From assembly GCA_016893485.2 (NCBI GenBank), contig JAFEKX020000001.1, positions 4,836,001 to 4,900,000 of the forward strand: DNA of 64,000 nucleotides. Reading direction: 5' to 3'. This stretch comes from Streptomyces sp. P3 (lineage in GTDB: Bacteria; Actinomycetota; Actinomycetes; Streptomycetales; Streptomycetaceae). Shown here piece after piece: positions 9,323 to 19,044 of this stretch (its first letter is position 1; every line of letters starts with the position of its first letter). The translations under genes were made by a program, and so were the position numbers. The notes under the pieces were generated by a model. It was not told where the DNA came from. It was given only the letters and a program-made list of their open reading frames with translations, and did not search any database.

Positions 9323-9382
9323 GTACGCAGCTCGATACGCAGCTCAGTACACATCTCGTTGCACATATCTCTTACGGAGTCG
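9323..9382 (+). repeat. 12-bp tandem repeat array in the acyl-CoA dehydrogenase leader
   Basis: Four consecutive 12-base units, GTACGCAGCTCG, ATACGCAGCTCA, GTACACATCTCG and TTGCACATATCT, decay toward the gene. A possible fifth unit is CTTACGGAGTCG. The array ends 5 bases before the ATG at 9388, so it is probably transcribed leader and replaces an obvious ribosome binding site except for the GGAG in the last unit. Confidence 0.6.
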
Positions 9383-9387
9383 TCGCC

Positions 9388-11213
9388 ATGGGGCACTACA
9401 AGTCGAATCTCCGCGACATCGAGTTCAACCTCTTCGAGGTCCTCGGGCGCGACAAGCTGTACGGAACCGGTCCGTTCGCGGAGATGGACACGGACACCGC
9501 GAAGAGCGTCCTGGCGGAGCTGACGCGCCTCTCGGAGAACGAGCTGGCCGCGTCCTTCGCGGACGCCGACCGCAACCCTCCCGCCTTCGACCCGGAGACC
9601 AACACCGCGCCCGTACCGGCCTCCTTCAAGAAGTCGTACAAGGCGTTCATGGACTCCGAGTACTGGCGTCTTGGCCTGCCCGAGGAGATCGGCGGCTCCA
9701 CCGCGCCCCGCTCCCTCATCTGGGCCTACGCGGAGCTGGTGCTCGGCGCGAACCCGGCCGTCTGGATGTACTCCTCGGGTCCCGCGTTCGCGGGCATCCT
9801 CTTCGAGGAGGGCAACGAGGTCCAGAAGCACATCGCGAAGATCGCCGTCGACAAGCAGTGGGGCTCCACCATGGTCCTCACCGAGCCCGACGCGGGCTCG
9901 GACGTCGGCGCCGGCCGCACCAAGGCCGTCCAGCAGGACGACGGCTCCTGGCACATCGAGGGCGTGAAGCGCTTCATCACGTCCGGTGAGCACGACATGT
10001 CGGAGAACATCCTCCACTACGTCCTCGCCCGCCCCGAGGGCGCCGGACCGGGCACCAAGGGCCTGTCCCTGTTCCTCGTCCCGAAGTACGAGTTCGACTT
10101 CGAGACCGGCGAGCTGGGCGAGCGCAACGGCGTCTACGCGACGAACGTCGAGCACAAGATGGGCCTCAAGGCGTCCAACACCTGCGAGATGACCTTCGGC
10201 GACCGCCACCCCGCCAAGGGCTGGCTGATCGGCGACAAGCACGACGGCATCCGCCAGATGTTCCGCATCATCGAGTTCGCCCGCATGATGGTCGGCACGA
10301 AGGCGATCTCCACCCTGTCGACGGGCTACCTGAACGCGCTGGAGTACGCCAAGGAGCGCGTCCAGGGCCCCGACCTGGCGAACTTCATGGACAAGACCGC
10401 GCCCAAGGTCACCATCACGCACCACCCCGACGTGCGCCGCTCGCTCATGACGCAGAAGGCCTACGCCGAGGGCATGCGCGCCCTGGTGCTGCACACCGCC
10501 GCGATCCAGGACGACATCCAGGTCAAGGAGGCCTCCGGCGAGGACACCGCCACCCTGGAGGCCCTCAACGACCTGCTCCTGCCGATCGTGAAGGGCTACG
10601 GCTCCGAGAAGGGCTACGAGCAGCTCGCGCAGTCGCTGCAGACCTTCGGCGGCTCCGGGTTCCTCCAGGAGTACCCGATCGAGCAGTACATCCGGGACGC
10701 CAAGATCGACACCCTGTACGAGGGCACCACCGCGATCCAGGGCCAGGACTTCTTCTTCCGGAAGATCGTCCGCAACCAGGGCGCGGCCCTCAACTCGCTC
10801 GCCGAGGACATCAAGAAGTTCCTCGCGCTGGGCACCGGCGGCGAGGACCTGGCCGGGGCGCGCGAGCACCTCGCCAAGGCGGCCGTCGAGCTGGAGGCCA
10901 TCGTCGGCCTGATGCTGACCGACCTCGCGGCGACCGAGCAGGACGTCAAGAACATCTACAAGGTGGGACTCAACACCACCCGCCTGCTGCTCGCCTCCGG
11001 TGACGTCGTCGTCGGCTACCTGCTTCTCAGGGGTGCCGCGATCGCCGCCGAGAAGCTGGAGACGGCCCCGGCCAAGGACAAGGCCTTCTACACCGGCAAG
11101 ATCGCGGCGGCGAAGTTCTTCGCGGCCACGGTTCTGCCGGCGTGACCCTCGCCCGCAAGGTGGCCGAGGGCGTAGAACTGGACCTGATGGAGCTGGACGA
11201 GGCAGCCTTCTAG
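9388..11213 (+). CDS. acyl-CoA dehydrogenase, one frameshift near the C-terminus
   Basis: FAD enzyme of fatty acyl-CoA beta-oxidation, oxidising an acyl-CoA to the enoyl-CoA. The product is about 608 residues, the long type with a C-terminal extension seen in actinobacteria. Features: the middle-domain motif VLTEPDAGSDVGAGRTKA, the FAD-contact segment QTFGGSGFLQEYPIEQYIRDAKI, and TLYEGTTAIQGQDFFFRK containing the catalytic-base region. At 11139-11140 a missing G gives a premature stop; restoring it adds a normal ending (LARKVAEGVELDLMELDEAAF) to the TAG at 11211-11213. The upstream gap carries a palindrome and tandem repeats. Confidence 0.93.
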
Positions 11214-11277
11214 GCGGCCGCGAACACGTTCCAGGACAACACCGGTACAGCTTCGCGAAACCCCACATCGCCCTTGT

Positions 11278-11310
11278 GAGGGCCCGCTCCCGACGCCGGG
11301 GCGGGCCCTC
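11278..11310 (+). terminator. hairpin between acyl-CoA dehydrogenase and aminopeptidase genes
   Basis: GAGGGCCCGC (11278-11287) pairs perfectly with GCGGGCCCTC (11301-11310) across a 13-base loop. It lies 64 bases after the dehydrogenase stop and just before the aminopeptidase ribosome binding site, so it probably ends the first transcript. Confidence 0.6.
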
Positions 11311-11332
11311 GTACGTCGTTAAGGTGAACCCC

Positions 11333-12649
11333 ATGAGCGAACCCTCCCGCTTCGACCGCGGCCACACCGACGACCTGATGTCCTTCCTGGCGGCGAGTCC
11401 CACGCCGTACCACGCCGTGGCGAACACCGCCGAGCGGCTGGAGAAGGCCGGATTCAGGCAGGTCGCCGAGACGGACGCCTGGGACACCGGGACGCCGTCG
11501 GCCGCCGCGGGGATCGGCGGCAAGTACGTGCTGCGCGGCGGCGCGATCGTCGCCTGGTTCGTCCCCGAGGGCGCCGCACCCCACACCCCCTTCCGGATCG
11601 TCGGCGCGCACACCGACTCCCCGAACCTGCGGGTCAAGCCGCGCCCCGACACCGGCGCGCACGGCTTCCGCCAGGTCGCCGTCGAGATCTACGGCGGCCC
11701 GCTGCTCAACTCCTGGCTGGACCGGGATCTCGGTCTCGCCGGGCGGCTGAGCCTGCGGGACGGCTCGACCCGTCTGGTGAACGTGGACCGGCCGCTGCTC
11801 AGAGTGCCCCAACTCGCCATCCACCTGGACCGATCCGTGTCGGCGGACGGGCTCAAGCTCGACAAGCAGCGCCATCTCCAGCCGATCTGGGGCCTGGGCG
11901 ACGACGTCCGCGACGGCGACCTGATCGCCTTCCTGGAGGAGGAGTCGGGGCTCGCGCCGGGCGAGGTCACCGGCTGGGACCTGATGACCCACTCCGTGGA
12001 GGCGCCCGCCTACCTGGGCCGCGACCAGGAGTTCGTCGCCGGTCCGCGCATGGACAACCTGCTGTCGCTGCACGCGGGCCTCGCCGCCCTCACCTCCGCC
12101 GCCGCCCACGAGAACCTGCCGTACATCCCCGTGCTGGCCGGCTTCGACCACGAGGAGAACGGCTCGCAGTCCGACACGGGCGCGGACGGGCCGCTGCTCG
12201 GCGGGATTCTGGAGCGTTCGGTGTTCGCGCGCGGCGGCTCCTACGAGGACCGGGCGCGGGCGTTCGCCGGGACCGTGTGCCTGTCCTCCGACACGGGCCA
12301 CGCGGTGCACCCCAACTACGCGGAGCGGCACGACCCGACGCACCACCCGCGCGTCAACGGCGGCCCGATCCTCAAGGTAAACGTCAACAACCGCTACGCC
12401 ACGGACGGTTCGGGCCGCGCGGTGTTCGCCGCCGCCTGCGAGAAGGCCGGCGTGCCCTTCCAGACCTTCGTCTCCAACAACTCGATGCCCTGCGGGACGA
12501 CGATCGGCCCGATCACCGCGGCCCGGCACGGCATCAAGACCGTCGACATCGGCGTGGCGATCCTCTCGATGCACAGCGCCCGTGAACTCTGCGGCGACAG
12601 CGACCCGTTCCTGCTGGCCAACTCGCTGAAGGCGTTCCTGGAGGGGTAG
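11333..12649 (+). CDS. apeB: M18 family aspartyl-type aminopeptidase
   Basis: Intact 438-residue zinc aminopeptidase of family M18, which removes acidic or other N-terminal residues from peptides in the cytoplasm. Metal and catalytic motifs are clear: GAHTDSPNLRVKP (His ligand and Asp), AGFDHEENGSQS (Glu-Glu), the PRMDNLLS aspartate ligand, SNNSMPCGTTIGPI, and MHSARELCG with the last His ligand. The ATG at 11333 follows AAGGTG with 6-base spacing. The frame is open further upstream, but that part is antisense to nothing and lacks family similarity. Confidence 0.95.
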   Translation: MSEPSRFDRGHTDDLMSFLAASPTPYHAVANTAERLEKAGFRQVAETDAWDTGTPSAAAGIGGKYVLRGGAIVAWFVPEGAAPHTPFRIVGAHTDSPNLRVKPRPDTGAHGFRQVAVEIYGGPLLNSWLDRDLGLAGRLSLRDGSTRLVNVDRPLLRVPQLAIHLDRSVSADGLKLDKQRHLQPIWGLGDDVRDGDLIAFLEEESGLAPGEVTGWDLMTHSVEAPAYLGRDQEFVAGPRMDNLLSLHAGLAALTSAAAHENLPYIPVLAGFDHEENGSQSDTGADGPLLGGILERSVFARGGSYEDRARAFAGTVCLSSDTGHAVHPNYAERHDPTHHPRVNGGPILKVNVNNRYATDGSGRAVFAAACEKAGVPFQTFVSNNSMPCGTTIGPITAARHGIKTVDIGVAILSMHSARELCGDSDPFLLANSLKAFLEG

Positions 12650-12738
12650 TCAAGTGCCGCCCGGCGCATGGGCGTTGTTTCCCGGGTACCCGGTGTCCGA
12701 CCGGGCCGACCGGACCGGGACACAGGGAGGCGACACTC

Positions 12739-12978
12739 ATGGGCCTGGGCGGATGCATCATCCTCATCGCCGTCGGCGCGATCCTCACGTTCGCGACCGA
12801 CTGGCACATGCAGGGGGTCAATCTCGATCTGGTCGGCGTCATTCTGATGGTCGTCGGGCTGATCGGCGTCGCGACGTTCGCCAGCATGGCCCGGCGCCGC
12901 CGCGTGGTGATTCCGGGTCAGACGACGGTCGTCGAGGACGACGAGTCGCGCGGCTACCGCGGTGGCTACGGCGCCTGA
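12739..12978 (+). CDS. DUF6458-type small membrane protein
   Basis: A 79-residue protein with two membrane helices (about residues 5-19 and 29-48) separated by a short loop (DWHMQGVNLDLVG), then a basic MARRRR stop-transfer and an acidic, Gly/Tyr-rich tail. This is the usual layout of DUF6458 proteins in actinobacteria, whose function is unknown. GGGAGG lies 8 bases upstream of the ATG. It may share a transcript with the aminopeptidase gene 90 bases upstream. Confidence 0.8.
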   Translation: MGLGGCIILIAVGAILTFATDWHMQGVNLDLVGVILMVVGLIGVATFASMARRRRVVIPGQTTVVEDDESRGYRGGYGA

Positions 12979-13077
12979 GCGGTCGGCGGACAGGACATGC
13001 ACGCCCAAATCTGAGCAATCCGCGATGCGGTGCGCGATGGGCGCTTGTGTGAACCTCGTGAAGACTTTGTGCGGTTG

Positions 13078-13108
13078 AGGGCCCGGGGCTGAGGCAGCCC
13101 CGGGCCCT
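13078..13108. terminator. bidirectional terminator
   Basis: A perfect 13-bp stem (AGGGCCCGGGGCT and its complement) with a GAGGC loop sits between the DUF6458 gene (+) and the NHL/thioredoxin gene (-), 18 bases from the latter's stop. Confidence 0.85.
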
Positions 13109-13125
13109 TCTCACGGTCCTCTGTC

Positions 13126-14964
13126 TCAGGCGTCCTCGTCGTCCATCCCCGCCAGCACCAGGGGGAGCCGGTCCGCGCCGCCCTCGGTGAGGCGGACCGG
13201 GACGCCCCAGTCCTGTTGGTGGACATGGCACGCGGGGTATTCGTTTGCCGGGTCGTCGTCGCAGGACGCCGCCATCGCCGACACGTGCAGCACGCCTTCC
13301 GCCACGGCCGGGTCGAGGGTCAGGGTGCGGTTCAGGTCCGGGCCGGCGCCCTCGCCCGCGAGGAGCAGCTCGGGCGGGGTCGCGGAGACGAGGAGCCGGG
13401 TCGAGGGGCCGTAGCGCGTGTCGAGCTTCTGGCCGGCCGGGGCCTGGAAGATGACGTCCAACCTCAGCTCGCCGGGGGCGACTTCGGTGGCCGCGCGCTG
13501 GGTGCGATGGGCGACGGACTCGACCCGCACGGCCTCCTCGGGAGGCGCAGCCGGGTCAGCCGGTGCCGGGCCGACTCGACGACCAGGATCTCGTCACCGG
13601 CGAGCACGGCGTCGCTGGGCTCTCTCAAGTCCGTGGCCAGGGTGGTGACTTCGCCGGTCGCGGGGTCGTAGCGGCGCAGCGCGTGGTTGTACGTGTCGCT
13701 GATCGCGACCGAGCCGTCCGGGAGGACCGTGACGCCCAACGGGTGCTGGAGCAGCGCCTGCTCGGCCGGTCCGTCGCGGTGGCCGAAGTCGAAGAGGCCG
13801 GTGCCGACGGCGGTGTGGACGGCGCCCTCGGGGTCCACCCAGCGCAGCGCGGACGTCTCGGAGTCGGCGAGCCACAGCCGGTCGGCGGTCGCGGCGAGTC
13901 CGGAGGGCTGTGCGAACCAGGCCTCGGGTCCGGGGCCGTCGACGAGTCCCTCGTTGGTGGTGCCCGCGGTGACGGCGACCGTGTCGTCGACCGGGTCGTA
14001 GGCCCAGAGCTGGTGGACGCCGGCCATGGCGATCCATACCCTGCCCTGCCACCAGGCCACGTCCCAGGGGGAGGAGAGGCTGATCTCGCGCGCGGGGCCC
14101 GCGGTGGGCTCGCCCTGCATCCACTGGCGGCCCGTGCCGGCAAGGGTCGTGACGGCGCCGGTGGTGAGGTCGAGGCGGCGCAGGGCGTGGTTCACGGTGT
14201 CGGCGACGACGACCGAGCCGTCGTCCAGGAGCGTGAGGCCCTGCGGTTCGTTGAAGGTGACCGAGTCGGCCGGGCCGTCCTGGAGGCCGCGGGCACCGGA
14301 GCCGATCCGCCGGACGACCGTCTCGCCGTCCGCCGCCAGCTCGACCAGCTGGTGCCGGGTGGTGTCGCTGACCAGGAAGGTGCCGCCGGGCAGGGCGATC
14401 GCCTTGCCGGGGAAGCGCAGCACGGTGGGCTCGGGCTCCGGCGGCACGTACGGGCCGTCGCCGCGGCGGAGGGTGCCCTTCGCCGCGTGCTCGGTCTCCA
14501 GCTCCGTCACCAGGCGCTCGATGGCGTGCGCGTGGCCCTCGCCCGCGTGCTGTGCGACGACGTAGCCCTCCGGGTCGATGACGACGAGCGTCGGCCAGGC
14601 GCGGACGGCGTACTGCTTCCAGGTGGCGAGCTCCGGGTCGTCCAGGACCGGGTGCTCCACGCCGTAGCGCTCGACCGCGTCCGCGACCGCCCGGTGCTCG
14701 GCCTCGTGCACGAACTTCGGGAGTGGACGCCGATGATCACGACCGTGTCCCGGTGCTTCTCCTCCAGCTCACGGAGTTCGTCCAGGACATGCAGGCAGTT
14801 GATGCAGCAGAAGGTCCAGAAATCCAGGATGACGATGCGTCCCCGCAGGTCGGCGAGGGTGTACTGCTTCTCGCCCGTGTTCAGCCAGCCGCCCTTGCCG
14901 GTCAGCTCGGGGGGGCGCGGACGCGGGCTCGGCGGGGCGTCGGGGCCGGGGTTGCATCGGTCAT
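13126..14964 (-). CDS. thioredoxin-fold and NHL-repeat protein (NHLRC2-like), three frameshifts
   Basis: The predicted protein of about 613 residues has an N-terminal thioredoxin-like domain with FWTFCCINCLHVLDELREL (a CCINC redox site) and a C-terminal six-bladed NHL beta-propeller with repeated D-GPA, FNEPQGL, SDTYNHALRRYD and LATDL motifs. This matches the bacterial relatives of NHLRC2; the reaction is unknown. Frame breaks: a seven-base G run at 14909-14915, the GGG at 14719-14721 and the GGG at 13540-13542, one base missing each. Correcting the first makes ATG 14964 the start (MTDATPAPTPRRARVRAPP); a GTG at 14980 is the alternative. It lies just downstream of a cupin gene on the same strand. 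Confidence 0.85.
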
Positions 14965-14993
14965 GGATCAAGAGTGCCACCCGCCACTGACAG

Positions 14994-15413
14994 TCACGAC
15001 AGCGCGTGCCCGGTCGTCGCGTCCACGTGGTCGGGTACGGCCTCGTGGCGGTCGCCGACCGTGAGGGTGCCGGTCGGTTCGAGGAGGAGGATCTCGGAGG
15101 GGACGGGGGCGTGGGGCTTGTGCTCGGTGCCGCGCGGGACGGTGAAGACGGAGCCCTTGGGGAGGACGACCGTGCGTTCGCCCGAGTCCGCCGACTCCCG
15201 CAGGGTGATGTGCAGTTCGCCCTCCAGGACCAGGAAGAACTCGTCGGTGTGGTCGTGGGTGTGCCAGAGGTGTTCGCCCTCGACCTTGGCGACGCGGACG
15301 TCGTAGTCGTTGACCGTGGTGACGATGCGGGGGCTCCAGCGGTCGGTGAAGGAGGCGAGGGCGGCGGCGAGGGAGACGGGTTCGGTGGACTGCGTGGGTT
15401 CCGTGGCGGTCAT
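14994..15413 (-). CDS. cupin domain protein
   Basis: The 139-residue protein is a single small cupin barrel. Conserved parts are HLWHTHDHTDEFFLVLEGEL (metal ligands H, H and E of motif 1) and KGSVFTVPRGTEHKPHAP (motif 2 with its His). Substrate unknown; sugar-phosphate isomerase-like and storage-like cupins share this pattern. It ends 29 bases before the NHL/thioredoxin gene, so the two are probably co-transcribed, and is divergent from the GlxA-type regulator. Confidence 0.88.
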   Translation of the reverse strand: MTATEPTQSTEPVSLAAALASFTDRWSPRIVTTVNDYDVRVAKVEGEHLWHTHDHTDEFFLVLEGELHITLRESADSGERTVVLPKGSVFTVPRGTEHKPHAPVPSEILLLEPTGTLTVGDRHEAVPDHVDATTGHALS

Positions 15414-15465
15414 GAGGTCAGCCTGCGGGGTGCCGGGGCGGCTCCACGAGTGCTAGGAATCGCAT

Positions 15466-16500
15466 ATGCCGCAAGGATCCTCTCAGCGCCCGCATCGCCC
15501 GCAGCGCCCTCAGCGAACTCGTCGCCCGCATCGGGTCGCCGTCATCGTCGACGAGGGCACCAACCCCTTCGAAGTGGGCGTCGCCACCGAGCTGTTCGGG
15601 CTGCCGCGGCCCGAACTCGGGCTGCCCGGGCCGCTGTACGAGGTGCTGCTGTGCACGCCCACGCCCGAGGTGCGGATGAACCACGGGTTCTTCACCCTCT
15701 CCGGGGCGCACGGTCTCGACGCGGTGGACTCGGCGGACACCCTCGTGGTGCCGGGGCGGCCCGACAACGTCGTACCGCGCGGGCCCGCGGTCCTGGACGC
15801 CATCCGGCGCACCCACGCGCGCGGGGCCCGTGTCATGAGCCTGTGCACCGGCACCTTCGCGCTGGCCGAGGCGGGGCTGCTGGACGGGCGCCGGGCCACC
15901 ACCCACTGGATGTGGGCCGACCTCTTCCGCACCCTGCACCCGCGCGTGCGGCTCGAACCGGACGTTCTCTTCGTGGACGACGGCGACGTCCTCACCGCCT
16001 CCGGGAGCGCCGCCGCGCTCGACCTGGGGCTGCATGTCGTACGGCGTGACCATGGCGCGGAGATCGCCAACGCGGTGTCCAGGAGGCTCGTTTTCGCGGC
16101 CCACCGGGACGGCGGACAACGGCAGTTCGTGGAAAGGCCGCTGCCCGATGTGCCCGACGAGTCCCTCGCGCCGCTGCTCGCGTGGGCGCGGGAGCGGCTG
16201 GGCGAGCCGTTGGCGGTGGCCGACCTGGCCTCCCGGGCGGCCGTCTCCCCCGCGACCCTGCACCGGCGGTTCAGGGCGCAGCTCGGGACGACGCCCTGGG
16301 CGTGGCTGACCGGGGAGCGGGTGGCGCTGGCGTGCCGGCTGATCGAGCGCGGGGAGGAACGGCTCGACGTGGTCGCGGCGACCTGCGGTCTGGGCACCGG
16401 CGCGAACCTCCGGATGCGGCTGCGGAGGGAGACCGGATTGAGCCCGTCGGCCTACCGGCGGCGTTTCGGACCCGCGTCCGGGGAAGCCGTAAGGGCATGA
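15466..16500 (+). CDS. GlxA-type AraC family transcriptional regulator
   Basis: Intact 344-residue regulator. Residues about 23-190 form a DJ-1/PfpI amidotransferase-like domain (VIVDEGTNPFEVGVATELF, SLCTGTFALAEAGLLDGRRATTHW with its nucleophile-elbow Cys). Residues about 235-335 form an AraC DNA-binding domain with two helix-turn-helix units (LAVADLASRAAVSPATLHRRF and LSPSAYRRRF). It is divergent from the cupin gene with a 52-bp gap and may control it. The ATG follows no strong ribosome binding site. The 3' end overlaps the next gene by ATGA. Confidence 0.92.
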   Translation: MPQGSSQRPHRPQRPQRTRRPHRVAVIVDEGTNPFEVGVATELFGLPRPELGLPGPLYEVLLCTPTPEVRMNHGFFTLSGAHGLDAVDSADTLVVPGRPDNVVPRGPAVLDAIRRTHARGARVMSLCTGTFALAEAGLLDGRRATTHWMWADLFRTLHPRVRLEPDVLFVDDGDVLTASGSAAALDLGLHVVRRDHGAEIANAVSRRLVFAAHRDGGQRQFVERPLPDVPDESLAPLLAWARERLGEPLAVADLASRAAVSPATLHRRFRAQLGTTPWAWLTGERVALACRLIERGEERLDVVAATCGLGTGANLRMRLRRETGLSPSAYRRRFGPASGEAVRA

Positions 16501-16988
16501 GATTCCTCGTACGCGATCGGATCCTCGGCTTCGGTGAGGATTACTGGATCGAGGACCAGCACGGCAACAAGGTGTTCCTGGTCGACGGCAAGGCCATGCG
16601 CATCAGGGACACCTTCGAGCTGAAGGACACGCACGGGCGCGTGCTCATCGAATTCCACAAGAAGATGCTCGCCCTGCGCGACACGATGGTCATCGAACGG
16701 GACGGCGAGCCGCTGGCGACCATCAAGCACAAGCGGTTCTCCCTGCTGCGCAACCACTACAAGGTGTCCCTGGTCGACGGCACCGAACTCGACGTCAGCG
16801 GCAAGATCCTGGACCGCGAGTTCGGCGTCGACTACGACGGCGAACTCCTCGCCCAGATCTCCCGCCGCTGGCTGCACATCCGGGAGACGTACGGCGTGGA
16901 CATCGTCCGGGAGGACGCGGACGCGCCGCTGCTGATCGCGGTGGCGGTCTGCGTGATCCACCTGGCGGAGAAGGAACGGGAGGACTGA
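16497..16988 (+). CDS. LURP-one-related (tubby-like) protein
   Basis: The 163-residue protein fits the LURP-one-related family, a beta-barrel fold like the C-terminal domain of tubby and phospholipid scramblases. Typical pieces are MRFLVRDRILGFGEDYWIED, VDGKAMRIRDTFELKD, and the C-terminal helix APLLIAVAVCVIHLAEK buried in the barrel. Its biochemical role in bacteria is not established. The start overlaps the stop of the GlxA-type regulator gene (ATGA), which implies translational coupling. Confidence 0.88.
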   Translation: MRFLVRDRILGFGEDYWIEDQHGNKVFLVDGKAMRIRDTFELKDTHGRVLIEFHKKMLALRDTMVIERDGEPLATIKHKRFSLLRNHYKVSLVDGTELDVSGKILDREFGVDYDGELLAQISRRWLHIRETYGVDIVREDADAPLLIAVAVCVIHLAEKERED

Positions 16989-17030
16989 CGCCCCGGCCGG
17001 GACGACCGACGCCCTGACGGAAACCGCCGC

Positions 17031-17852
17031 TCACCCGGCGCGGCGCGGCGGCTCCAACCCCAGCACCCGGTCCCTGAGGGCCGGGAACTGGTCCCTCGTC
17101 ACGCCCACCTTCGCCGGGTCGAAGTCCACCGTGAGGATCTGCTCCCCCGCGCCCGCCTCCGCGAGGACCTCGCCCCAGGGATCGACCACGATCGAGTGAC
17201 CGGCCTGGGAACTCCGGCGTGGGTGCCCGCCGTTCCACATGCGAGGACGAAGCACTGGTTCTCTACCGCGCGGGCCTGGGCCAGCAGGGTCCAGTGGGAG
17301 CGGCGCCGCTCGGGCCAGCCCGCGGGGAGGACGAGGGTCTCGGCGCCGGCGTCGACGAGGCCGCGGAAGAGTTCGGGGAAGCGGAGGTCGTAGCAGGTGC
17401 CGAGACCGATGACCGTCTCGGGCAGACGGACCGTCACCAGCTCGCTGCCCGCGCCCATCAGCACCGCCTCGCCCTTGTCGAAGCCGAAGCGGTGGATCTT
17501 GCGGTAGGCGGCGGCCAGTTCACCGGAGGGGAGAAGACTAGGGACGTGTTGTAGAGGGGGCGGTGCCCGCGGCGGAGCCGCTGTCAGGCGCTGTGCGTTC
17601 CGGGATGGAGCCCGCGTGCAGCCACACGCCCGCGTCGCTCGCCGCCTTGGCCATCGCCTCGTAGGTGGGCCCCTCCAGCGGCTCCGCCTCTTCGGCGAAC
17701 CGCTCGTAGGCGAACGCGCCGGTGGTCCACAACTCCGGCAGGACGACGAGGTCGGCACCGGCCTGCTCGCGGACGAGGGACGCCACCCGGACCCGGCGAG
17801 AATCAACCGATTCGCCCTCTTCTACGGCGATTTGAAGGAGAGAGGCGCGCAC
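17031..17852 (-). CDS. nitrilase superfamily carbon-nitrogen hydrolase, three frameshifts
   Basis: Cytoplasmic amidase-like enzyme of the nitrilase superfamily, about 274 residues when corrected. The Glu-Lys-Cys triad is visible: VVLPELW (Glu), YRKIHRFGFD (Lys) and IGLGTCYDLRFPELFR (Cys nucleophile), with PAGWPERRRSHW after it. The most likely subgroup is omega-amidase or deaminated glutathione amidase type, but the substrate cannot be set by eye. The GTG at 17852-17850 starts right at the conserved VRASLLQIAVEEGE. Frame breaks lie at the CCC 17566-17568, the GGGG 17528-17531 and the GGG 17207-17209. Confidence 0.88.
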
Positions 17853-18076
17853 ACTACCACCGTCCTGGCATTCGAGCCGTTCACACGGGCCTACGATCGT
17901 CACACGAAAGCACTGCCGGGGTGCCTCGCAGCAGCGTAACTTGGGGTTCCCCCGATTCGAGCGCAGCCGAGAATTGGGGAGTTCCAAGTCGCCGCCGACA
18001 GCCACCTCCCGCTGGCAACGCCGCCCGCCACCCAACCTGTACCGACCTGTACCGACCGCTGAGGGGTCCCGTTTCC

Positions 18077-18900
18077 GTGAGTCTGCATCCCACTCTCCAG
18101 CCCTACGCCGACGCTTGGACCCACTCCATCGACGCGATATCCGAGCTGGTGACCCCGCTCGCGGAGGGAGAGTGGAACCGGCGAACGCCGTGCCCGGGCT
18201 GGTCGGTGCGGGACGTGGTCTCCCATGTCATCGGGCTGGACAACGAGATGCTGGGCGACCCCGCCCGATCCACACCCTCCCGCGCGACCTCTACCACGTC
18301 AGCAACGAGCACCAGCGGTACATGGAGATGCAGGTCGACGTACGGCGTCACCACACGGCGCCGGAGATGACGTCGGAGCTGGAGTACACGATCATCCGCC
18401 GCAACCGGCAGCTGCGGAACGAGTCGCGCGACCCCGGCACGAAGGTGCGCGGCCATGTCAGCACCGAGGTCACGCTGGAAGAGTCGATGCGGAACCACGC
18501 GTTCAACGTGTGGGTGCACGAGCAGGACCTGCGCGCCGCCCTCGGCCGCCCCGGCAACCTGGACTCGCCCGGCGCGCACGTCGCCCGTGACGTGCTCCTC
18601 GCCGCGCTCCCGAAGGTCGTCGCCGACGACTCGGGCGCCCCGCGCAGTTCGGCGGTCGTCTTCGACGTGCACGGCCCGATCGAGTTCCTGCGTACGATCC
18701 GCGTCGACATCCAGGGCCGCGGCACCCTGGAGACGGCTCCGGCGCTCGGCCCGGCCGCGACGCTGATCCTCGACTGGGAAACGTACGTACGGCTGGCCTG
18801 CGGGCGGGTCTCCCTCGACTCGGTGTCGGACAAGGTCAAGGCGGACGGCGATCCGGAGCTGTCGGCTTCGATACTGCGGAACTTCACGGTCACCAAGTAG
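18077..18900 (+). CDS. maleylpyruvate isomerase family mycothiol-dependent enzyme, one frameshift
   Basis: About 275 residues of the DinB/mycothiol-dependent maleylpyruvate isomerase fold. The N-terminal four-helix region has TPCPGWSVRDVVSHVIGLDNEM; the metal-binding His residues of this fold are at SHVI and in MRNHAFNVWVHEQD. The C-terminal part contains an SCP2-like domain (GPAATLILDWETYVRLACGR). Members are mycothiol-dependent transferases or isomerases; the reaction here is unknown. A GTG start at 18077 is used because the conserved LHPTLQPYADAW follows at once. One C is missing from the CCCC at 18259-18262. Confidence 0.85.
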
Positions 18901-18910
18901 GAGCGGTCAC

Positions 18911-19006
18911 CGGGCGGGAGCGGCGCGGGGAGCAGCTGGGCGGCGCGGGCAGCGGCTGAGGCGGGCAGCGGCTGGGCGGCGCGGGGAGCGGCTGGGCGGA
19001 AACTCG
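18911..19006. repeat. G-rich minisatellite in the gap before the methyltransferase gene
   Basis: Units of the form AGCGGCTGGGCGGCGCGGGG recur about four times with small changes and a shortened third unit. They fill most of the 144-bp gap 18901-19044. No promoter motif is evident. Confidence 0.55.
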
Positions 19007-19044
19007 GTGTTGCCGGCCCACCAACTGTCGTTAGCCTCCGCCGC

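Noticed and set aside
9313..11652. 779-codon open frame antisense to the acyl-CoA dehydrogenase gene
   Set aside because: It is a high-GC shadow: the opposite strand has clear family motifs, while this frame gives a low-complexity, Arg/Gly/Leu-rich protein with no domain.
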